Shown here: in pieces, positions 51,555 through 56,646 of the stretch
Numbering within the stretch: position 1 is the first letter of the stretch
How the letters are laid out: each line of letters opens with the position of its first letter
Origin: CAMXAS01 sp964442435
GTDB lineage: Bacteria; Bacteroidota; Bacteroidia; Bacteroidales; P3
Reading direction: 5' to 3'
Length of the DNA stretch: 56,646 nucleotides
Assembly: GCA_964442435.1 (NCBI GenBank)
Contig: CAYTZG010000011.1
Coordinates: 1 to 56,646, forward strand
Notes under the pieces: generated by a model
What the model was told of the DNA's origin: nothing
Database searches by the model: none
Seen by the model: only the letters and a program-made list of their open reading frames with translations
Program-made: the position numbers and the translations under genes

Positions 51555-52874
51555 TCAATCCAACCCCAACAGACGCTTCGTCCAATCGCACAAGAAAAGC
51601 GGGATGTTCAAAAAGTTGGCGTCTTTTTTCAGATTGTTCATCGAATAACGCAACGCCATGTCGGGCGCATACCGTTTGGCATAGACCCCCAAACTGCGGC
51701 CGCCGAGCCGCGTACCCGACTTAACCTCCACGGGCAACAGGCGTAAACCGTCTTGCAACAGGAAATCGACCTCCGCCGTACCCTCCGACACCCAATAGCG
51801 CGGCAACACGTCGAAATGCGCCGCGAGTGACTGCAAGACGGCATTCTCAGCCATCGCACCCTTGAATTCGGTATAAAGCGGTTGATCCGACCAAAATATC
51901 TCGGACGGCAGTTGCGCCATTACCCGCAACAATCCGCTGTCACACAGATATATCTTGAAGGCCGAAACATCGTCGTAGGCACTGAGCGGCAAGCCCGGCT
52001 TAGCGGAGCAGAACACCCGGTGTATGAGGCCGGCATGCGCCAGCCACAACAAACCGTTCTCGTATTCCCGTGCCCGCGCCCCCGGCTTGACCAATTTATA
52101 GACGAACTTGCGGTTCTCTTTCGCCAACTGAGAGGGGATGGAGGCCCATATCGCGGCGATGCGCGGAATATCGGAGGTGGGCGCGTGTTTGGCAAAGTCC
52201 ATGGCAAACGATGTCAGAATCTCGCGCTGCCGGCTTTCCACGGCCTGCATCTCGCGCCCCTCCAACATGGCGACAACCGCCGCCGGCATACCGCCGCACA
52301 CCTGATACCGCCGCCAAGCCTCCGTCAATTTCCCCATCACCATTTCCGGCAACGGACTCAAATCGGTCATACCGTCTATATAAGCGCACAATTTGGTGTC
52401 CGATGCCCGCAGGAACTCACGGAACGAGACCGGATGCATTTGCAGAAACTCCACTTGCCCCACGGGAAACGAATCGCCCTGCGAGAGCGACACGCCCAAG
52501 AGCGACCCCGCCGCCAATATCCGGTAAGCGGGCGCCTGCTCGCTGAAATACTTCAAACTGTTCAGCGCCTTGTTGCACTGCTGTATCTCATCGAAAATGA
52601 GTAGCGTGCGCTCCGGCTCTATCGGACAATCGACATAAAGACGCAACATATCGAGCAATCGCGCCGGATCTTTGGTCTGTTCAAACTCCCGGCACAACTC
52701 CGGCGAAGCGTCGAAATTGAAATAGGCCACATGCTCGAAACACGTCTCGCCAAAACGCTTCATAACCCACGTTTTGCCAATCTGACGCGCCCCTTGTATA
52801 ATCAACGGCTTAGCCGACCGGCGCGATTGCCACAGCCGTAAATCGTTCAGAATTTCCCGCTCTATATGTATCAT
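51555..52874 (-). CDS. AAA_14/DUF4143 ATPase
   Basis: A 439-residue ATPase common in gut Bacteroidota. The AAA domain has Walker A GARQIGKT (28-35) and Walker B LLIFDEIQ (91-98). The C-terminal DUF4143 part begins about residue 225 and has GTAEVDFLLQ and LLPVEVKSG, an arrangement like a PD-(D/E)xK nuclease core. Whether it cuts DNA is not known. ATG 52874 is chosen; an earlier frame start at 52931 lies in the promoter/repeat area. The -7 element TATCTTTG is at 52921-52928, directly next to three 32-base tandem repeats. Function of the family is not established. Confidence 0.87.
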   Translation of the reverse strand: MIHIEREILNDLRLWQSRRSAKPLIIQGARQIGKTWVMKRFGETCFEHVAYFNFDASPELCREFEQTKDPARLLDMLRLYVDCPIEPERTLLIFDEIQQCNKALNSLKYFSEQAPAYRILAAGSLLGVSLSQGDSFPVGQVEFLQMHPVSFREFLRASDTKLCAYIDGMTDLSPLPEMVMGKLTEAWRRYQVCGGMPAAVVAMLEGREMQAVESRQREILTSFAMDFAKHAPTSDIPRIAAIWASIPSQLAKENRKFVYKLVKPGARAREYENGLLWLAHAGLIHRVFCSAKPGLPLSAYDDVSAFKIYLCDSGLLRVMAQLPSEIFWSDQPLYTEFKGAMAENAVLQSLAAHFDVLPRYWVSEGTAEVDFLLQDGLRLLPVEVKSGTRLGGRSLGVYAKRYAPDMALRYSMNNLKKDANFLNIPLFLCDWTKRLLGLD

Positions 52875-52920
52875 ATTGATAATCAAACAATGTATTACTA
52901 TCCTTCTACTTCCTGCACCA

Positions 52921-52928
52921 CAAAGATA
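52921..52928 (-). promoter_or_regulatory. -7 element of the AAA_14/DUF4143 gene
   Basis: Minus-strand TATCTTTG, a perfect -7 match, 47 bases upstream of the ATG. There is no TTTG at the usual spacing; instead, the position where it should be is taken up by the first 32-base repeat. Confidence 0.55.
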
Positions 52929-53018
52929 CACATTTTATCAACTTGTTTTGTGAAAATTCTCACATTTTTACAACTTATTTTGTGTAATTTTACACATTTC
53001 TGTGACATATTTTGTGTA
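52929..53018. repeat. Three 32-bp tandem repeats upstream of the ATPase gene
   Basis: The motif CACATTT(T/C)...(G/A)TTTTGTG repeats with an exact 32-base period: copies start at 52929, 52961 and 52993. Copies 1 and 2 share CACATTTT-N3-AACTT-N-TTTTGTG; copy 3 is diverged in the middle and is read through TTTTGTG to 53016. Each copy begins with CACA and contains TGTG, and the junction of copies 2 and 3 forms the palindrome TGTGTAATTTTACACA. The repeats abut the -7 element. They look like an operator array. Confidence 0.8.
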
Positions 53019-53079
53019 CGCCCGCAAAAGGAGCAGCTGTAACAGATTGATTTCTATTTTAATAAAGTCAGACTCCCGA

Positions 53080-53102
53080 AAAATTATGCGAATTGCATAA
53101 TG
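53080..53102 (-). terminator. AT-rich hairpin after the MATE gene
   Basis: ATTATGC and GCATAAT (53083-53101) with a five-base spacer, followed on the minus strand by a T-run. Its place 13 bases after the MATE stop fits a terminator. Confidence 0.5.
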
Positions 53103-53114
53103 CGATTTACATAA

Positions 53115-54485
53115 TTACCGCTCGTCGCGTTTGCATAGTTTGAGGTAGATCATCGAGAATACCCCCATCATGACGATATAGACCCATTCGGACGTGAACG
53201 CCCAAACCACCGGGGCGCGCCGGTAAAGAATGATATAGGCGGCGTAGGCTATATATATTACCAATACGATTGACTCTATCGCGAAGCCGACGCCGGTTTT
53301 GCCGCGGCCTAAAATGCTGTTGAAAACCATCATGGCCCACACCATGAGATAGGTGGCCACAATGACGATGAGCGACGGCTTGAACGCCTCGGCCCGCAGG
53401 GCGGCGTCACCGGAGAAACAGGACAACACGAAGTCGTGCAACGGCAGGTAGGGGAGTATGAGCACGCTGACCGACACCACGCCCAGCAGGATGCAGCGCC
53501 GCACCAAGACGGGGATTTCCTCGGGCCGTTTCCGCCCGCAGAGGAAGGCCGTCAGCGACGACACGGTGGCCGTATAGCCCCAGATGGGCAACAGGAATAT
53601 CGTGTAGAGGCTGCGCGTAATGTTGGCCACGGCCAGCGGATGCTGCCCCAAGCGTTCTATCATCAGAAAGAAAATGAAATAGTTGCCGAACGAAATCAGG
53701 TATTCCAGCATAAGCGGGTAGGACAGGTTGAACATCTTGCCGAACACGAAGCCGCGCAGCGGGAAGGGGGCGAACAGCCGGAAACGGTCGCGGTTGTCGC
53801 GGTTGCCAAGCGACACGACGATATAGATGCCCAAGCCCACCGCCTCGGCGATGACCGAAGCCAAGGCCGCGCCGCGCATCCCCATGGCCGGCAACGGTCC
53901 GATACCGAATATAAACAGGTAGTCCAACACCACGTTGACCACGCCCATCGTCAGCGTGGCCGCCGAAATCGTGCGCGTGCGCGCCGTTCCTACATAAAAG
54001 GCGTTGAAACAGATGGATACGAATGCAAACGGTAGCCCGTACACGCGCCATTGCAGGTATTCGTCCACGGCGGCGCGCACCTCGGGCGTGTGAATCATGC
54101 CCGCCAGCATCAGGCTGCCGTAGCCCTTGAACAGCAGCATGACCACGCCCGCCGCCAACAGCATGAAACAGACGGCATGGAAGAAGAAGCGGCCTACACT
54201 GCGCGGCAGGCCTTCGCCCATACGGTGGGCGATGATGATTTGCGTGCCGACGCCGAAGCCCATCATGAACATGACGACCCCTTGGTAGAAAATCGCCGCC
54301 AGCGCGCCGCCGGCCAGCTCGGCTTCCCCCACGTGCCCTAGAAACATCGTGTCGGCCAAACTGATGACATTCTGCGCCAACTGGCCCAAAATGACGGGAA
54401 ACGCTATCTTGAAAATATGCGCGTATGAAATCTCTGCGGAGAGCCGGGTGGCTCGCTTTTCTCGAATACGAAACATCGTTCTCAA
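53115..54485 (-). CDS. MATE-family efflux transporter
   Basis: A 456-residue multidrug and toxin extrusion protein with twelve hydrophobic segments. The start of the conserved region, FKIAFPVILGQLAQNVISLADTMFLGHVGEAELAGGALAA, and GFGVGTQIIIAHRMGEG are MATE signatures. It uses sodium or protons to export cationic compounds. The gene has a high GC content as in the core genome. tRNA-Val(GAC) lies 4 bases upstream of its start, so its transcript may begin with the tRNA or overlap with processing of it. Confidence 0.93.
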   Translation of the reverse strand: MRTMFRIREKRATRLSAEISYAHIFKIAFPVILGQLAQNVISLADTMFLGHVGEAELAGGALAAIFYQGVVMFMMGFGVGTQIIIAHRMGEGLPRSVGRFFFHAVCFMLLAAGVVMLLFKGYGSLMLAGMIHTPEVRAAVDEYLQWRVYGLPFAFVSICFNAFYVGTARTRTISAATLTMGVVNVVLDYLFIFGIGPLPAMGMRGAALASVIAEAVGLGIYIVVSLGNRDNRDRFRLFAPFPLRGFVFGKMFNLSYPLMLEYLISFGNYFIFFLMIERLGQHPLAVANITRSLYTIFLLPIWGYTATVSSLTAFLCGRKRPEEIPVLVRRCILLGVVSVSVLILPYLPLHDFVLSCFSGDAALRAEAFKPSLIVIVATYLMVWAMMVFNSILGRGKTGVGFAIESIVLVIYIAYAAYIILYRRAPVVWAFTSEWVYIVMMGVFSMIYLKLCKRDER

Positions 54486-54489
54486 CCAG

Positions 54490-54564
54490 TGGGACCATGC
54501 GGATTCGAACCGCAGACCTCTTGCCTGTCAAGCAAACGCTCTAAACCAACTGAGCTATGATCCC
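54490..54564 (-). tRNA. tRNA-Val(GAC)
   Basis: Minus-strand cloverleaf of 75 bases: acceptor GGGATCA/TGGTCCC, D-stem GCTC/GAGC, anticodon stem TTTGC/GCAAG with loop TTGACAG (GAC), T-arm TGCGG-TTCGAAT-CCGCA, discriminator A, CCA not encoded. On the plus strand it might be misread as containing GTC (Asp); the T-arm sets the strand. Confidence 0.9.
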
Positions 54565-54672
54565 TTTACTTACCGCGCCACCGTATGGCCGCGCCTCTCA
54601 AAAACGGCACAAAAGTAGAAAATAAAACGGAATCCGCAAAGCAAGGGATGCACAAGGTAAACATTTTCATCG

Positions 54673-54680
54673 TATCTTTG
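54673..54680 (+). promoter_or_regulatory. -7 element of the plus-strand glycosyltransferase
   Basis: TATCTTTG, 22 bases upstream of ATG 54702. No TTTG at a standard distance. Confidence 0.5.
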
Positions 54681-54701
54681 CAAAACCAATTCAGATTGAA
54701 A

Positions 54702-55532
54702 ATGACGAAATCCAATTTTAATCATCCTAAAACGCACCCGATGAAAAGAGATATACATTGGTTTGTTGCGGGAATCAAGAAACAACTCCGTAAACTTTAT
54801 TCTTTCATCAAGCCTTTTATCTCTTTGGCGATTCGGACTTTGCTCAGAACCCAAGATGAACCCGACCCCAAGTCAATTCCCATTATAATAAACAATCGAA
54901 ATCGATATTCTTTTTTGAAATTGCAAATTCAGTCATTGGAAAAAAGAGGCTACACAAATATATATATCATTGACAATGCTTCTTCTTACGCACCTTTATT
55001 GCATTATTATGATACGGAATGTCCATATACCATATTTCGCTTAAAACAGAATATGGGCCATCTCGCTTTGTGGAAATCCGATTTGATTAAACAATTCCGT
55101 AATAGATATTTTGTATATACAGACCCGGATATTGTTCTCGATGAAGGCTGTCCATCTGATTTTATGGCACGGTTTGTCAGTATAATGAAGAAACATCCTT
55201 TGGTGGAAAAGGTCGGATTTTCTTTGAGAATAGATGATATACCAGCTTGTTTTGCCAAAAAGCAACAAGTCATAGATTGGGAATCGCAATTTTGGAAACG
55301 TAAAATAGCAGATAACCCACCATTATATAAAGCGGCGATTGACACGACATTCGCTTTATATAGGCCTTATTATATATGTGGCTGCAATTTGCATTCCCCC
55401 CATATCAGATCAGGGGCACCTTATTTGGCGAAACATATGCCTTGGTATAACGATTCCGCTCATCTCACGGAGGAAGAACGCTTTTATATACAACATTGCG
55501 AAACAATTACCACTTGGAACACCAATTCATGA
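54702..55532 (+). CDS. GT-A-fold glycosyltransferase, AT-rich
   Basis: A 276-residue glycosyltransferase-like protein. The nucleotide-sugar-binding start IPIIINNRNRYSFLKLQIQSLEKRG, the IYIIDNASSY strand and the FVYTDPDIVLDEGCP segment with a DxD metal site (DPD) are seen. No membrane segment is clear. The ATG at 54702 follows the -7 element; ATG 54741 is an alternative start with a normal N-terminus. The low GC content compared with the rest of the window indicates transfer. It converges with the next gene, 1 base apart. It likely adds a sugar to a surface glycan; acceptor unknown. Confidence 0.75.
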   Translation: MTKSNFNHPKTHPMKRDIHWFVAGIKKQLRKLYSFIKPFISLAIRTLLRTQDEPDPKSIPIIINNRNRYSFLKLQIQSLEKRGYTNIYIIDNASSYAPLLHYYDTECPYTIFRLKQNMGHLALWKSDLIKQFRNRYFVYTDPDIVLDEGCPSDFMARFVSIMKKHPLVEKVGFSLRIDDIPACFAKKQQVIDWESQFWKRKIADNPPLYKAAIDTTFALYRPYYICGCNLHSPHIRSGAPYLAKHMPWYNDSAHLTEEERFYIQHCETITTWNTNS

Positions 55533-55533
55533 A

Positions 55534-56475
55534 TTAAAGCGCGTTCTTTATTTTCAATAGCGCATTGAACAGTCCCAGTCTTTTCAACCATAATTTCAAA
55601 TACAACACGGCAACCGGCTTGTTTTCCATGATAAAAAGTTTGAAATACGCCTTTTCCTGTTCCTTGTTTAATTGAATGGTCTCATTGTGAACAAGGGGAA
55701 GTAAGGGAAAGACGGGCCGGTTGGCGAAGGGCGAATCCGGATTGGTCGTATTGACCGCTCCTGCGCCAAAACCGATGTTGCTGACGAGATTTCGGTTGGG
55801 CGATATGGCGTAAAGATGATGCCGCCACAAACAAAAAGTCAGATAATAGTCCCAAGTCGGGATTTTCCCTCTCTTTATTTGCCAGAAAATGGTCTGCCAA
55901 TAAGCTTTTTCCTTGCAGGTATCGAAGTACCTGTTCAAAAGCGCATGGCATTCTTTGGCTGAAAAATCTGAAAAATCAAGTGTATAAAGATCGATGGTCC
56001 GTTTCCAAGTGGCCCATCCCCAAATATGGTTGTAGATGGTGAATGAATAGGAATCAGTCGCGTTCGAAACCGGCACGAAATTGGCACCTGAAATGCATCC
56101 GATTTGTCGGTTGTCTTTATATTTATTCAAAAGGATTTCACAATAGGAGAAAAAATCCGGGTGGGGCAGACAGTCGTGTTCAAGGATAATGCCTTGTTCT
56201 TCCTGTTCGAAGAACCATTTGATAAAGCGATAAGGTGCTTTGGCCGGCCCCTCGTTTCGTTCAAGGAAATTGGTATGTAGTTCGCAGGGCCAATCAATCT
56301 GTTGAACCAGCGCACGCACTTGTTCACATTTTTCTTTTTCTTCTTTATATATGCTCCGAGGGCCGTCACAAGCCATATATAATTTAGTCGGTTGAGCTTG
56401 GCGAATGGCTTGGAACACACGTTCCGCAGTGTCGATGCGATTGAATACGATAAACAAAACAGGCGTTTGCAACAT
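55534..56475 (-). CDS. GT-A-fold glycosyltransferase, HlpA-like, AT-rich
   Basis: A 313-residue protein resembling sugar-nucleotide transferases often annotated as hemolytic protein HlpA-like. It begins TPVLFIVFNRIDTAERVFQAI, has LYMACDGPRS, ILEHDCLPHPDFF with the metal-binding acidic site, and SFTIYNHIWGWATWKRTIDLY. There is no proof of haemolysis in this family; a glycosyltransferase role is preferred. The -7 element TATCTTTG at 56490-56497 is on its upstream side. GC content is low, as in the facing glycosyltransferase gene, and the pair lies between two tRNA-Val genes. Confidence 0.78.
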   Translation of the reverse strand: MLQTPVLFIVFNRIDTAERVFQAIRQAQPTKLYMACDGPRSIYKEEKEKCEQVRALVQQIDWPCELHTNFLERNEGPAKAPYRFIKWFFEQEEQGIILEHDCLPHPDFFSYCEILLNKYKDNRQIGCISGANFVPVSNATDSYSFTIYNHIWGWATWKRTIDLYTLDFSDFSAKECHALLNRYFDTCKEKAYWQTIFWQIKRGKIPTWDYYLTFCLWRHHLYAISPNRNLVSNIGFGAGAVNTTNPDSPFANRPVFPLLPLVHNETIQLNKEQEKAYFKLFIMENKPVAVLYLKLWLKRLGLFNALLKIKNAL

Positions 56476-56489
56476 GACCGATTTTTTTG

Positions 56490-56497
56490 CAAAGATA
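56490..56497 (-). promoter_or_regulatory. -7 element of the minus-strand glycosyltransferase
   Basis: Minus-strand TATCTTTG, 15 bases upstream of the ATG at 56475. A near -33 element TTAG is 20 bases upstream. Confidence 0.5.
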
Positions 56498-56560
56498 TCA
56501 TTGAATTGTGAGTATTCCTAAAAAAGGATGAACCCGCCATCCACGTTGGCCGAAAACAAA

Positions 56561-56591
56561 AAAGCACCTGCGTTTCCGCAAGTGCTTCTTC
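56561..56591 (-). terminator. Terminator after tRNA-Val(TAC)
   Basis: On the minus strand, GAAGCACTTGCG, loop GAAA, CGCAGGTGCTTTTTT: an 11-base stem with one mismatch and a T-run, a few bases after the tRNA 3' end. Confidence 0.82.
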
Positions 56592-56596
56592 TTTTG

Positions 56597-56646
56597 TGGG
56601 AGCTGAGGGATTCGAACCCCCGACCCTCTGCTTGTAAGGCAGACGC
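56597..56646 (-). tRNA. tRNA-Val(TAC), partial
   Basis: The 3' 50 bases of a tRNA on the minus strand; the 5' end lies outside the window. Anticodon stem TCTGC/GCAGA with loop CTTACAA (TAC), T-arm CGGGG-TTCGAAT-CCCTC-like, acceptor 3' strand AGCTCCC and discriminator A. CCA is not encoded. Confidence 0.88.

Noticed and set aside
52929..53018. A short CRISPR array.
   Set aside because: The repeats are directly adjacent with no unique spacers, are imperfect, and no cas gene is near.
54490..54564. tRNA-Asp(GTC) on the plus strand.
   Set aside because: GTC is seen in the plus-strand text, but the T-arm and acceptor pairing only work on the minus strand, where the anticodon is GAC (Val).
56597..56646. 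tRNA-Thr(TGT) on the plus strand.
   Set aside because: The T-arm TTCGAAT-type order is on the minus strand; the loop there is CTTACAA, anticodon TAC (Val).

Overview
The window comes from a Bacteroidota genome, most likely an anaerobic, GC-rich member of the Bacteroidales; I cannot place the family. The evidence is the gene set: an alpha-oxoamine synthase of the sphingolipid type, PorQ and a C-terminal sorting tail of the type IX secretion system (T9SS), a fused GldF-GldG, Omp28, DUF4199 and DUF6913 families, and a YidC with a long periplasmic domain. Promoters also follow the Bacteroidota pattern TTTG-N19-21-TAnnTTTG, seen complete or nearly so at about a dozen sites. An indolepyruvate/2-oxoisovalerate-type ferredoxin oxidoreductase next to a phosphotransbutyrylase points to anaerobic keto-acid fermentation. 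Most genes are GC-rich; a few accessory stretches are clearly AT-rich.

Layout. 0-7 kb: end of a serine palmitoyltransferase-like gene; dapA and a DUF6913 gene on the minus strand; then a plus operon of two-subunit transketolase with a von Willebrand A (vWA) gene between the halves, followed by mpl. 7-13.4 kb, minus strand: lptE-like gene, sigma-54 activator, yebC, yidC, holA, a YciO-family gene and the SRP RNA gene (ffs). 13.5-18.4 kb, plus strand: DUF4199, glycosyltransferase, HAD phosphatase, YwqK/MORN protein and porQ, then a Phd-YoeB toxin-antitoxin pair. 18.4-20.6 kb, minus strand: BASS-like transporter, tRNA-Arg(CCT), sugar aminotransferase. 20.6-26.5 kb, plus strand: guaA, a LysM/periplasmic-binding protein, a secreted unknown and an Omp28 T9SS cargo. 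26.5-30.9 kb, minus strand: tRNA-Met(CAT), M23 peptidase, a large helical unknown and phoH.

30.9-43.1 kb, plus strand: SAM hydroxide adenosyltransferase-like gene, gldFG fusion and its membrane-anchored neighbour, dnaN, a four-gene 2-oxoacid:ferredoxin oxidoreductase, ptb, rpsO and pnp. 43.2-49.4 kb: pncC/cinA, an ECF-like sigma factor, a secreted endonuclease/phosphatase-fold protein, an AsmA-like giant and an RluB-like pseudouridine synthase. 49.6-53.1 kb looks accessory: a truncated ORF6N gene running into an EamA transporter, a small lipoprotein and an ATPase/DUF4143 gene preceded by three exact-period 32-bp repeats. 53.1-56.6 kb: MATE transporter, tRNA-Val(GAC), two convergent AT-rich glycosyltransferase genes, and the start of tRNA-Val(TAC).

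How the genes fit together. Envelope building dominates: sphingolipid, lysine/DAP and peptidoglycan recycling (dapA, mpl), LPS transport (lptE), membrane insertion (yidC), T9SS (porQ and its cargo) and sugar-modifying enzymes. The oxidoreductase plus Ptb could convert 2-oxoacids to acyl-CoA and then acyl-phosphate with reduced ferredoxin. No CRISPR array, insertion sequence, prophage or riboswitch was recognised. I did not find one clear undescribed defence or mobile system; the best leads are the vWA gene inside the transketolase operon, the 32-bp repeat array, the AT-rich glycosyltransferase island between two tRNA-Val genes, and the 723-residue unknown in the phoH operon.
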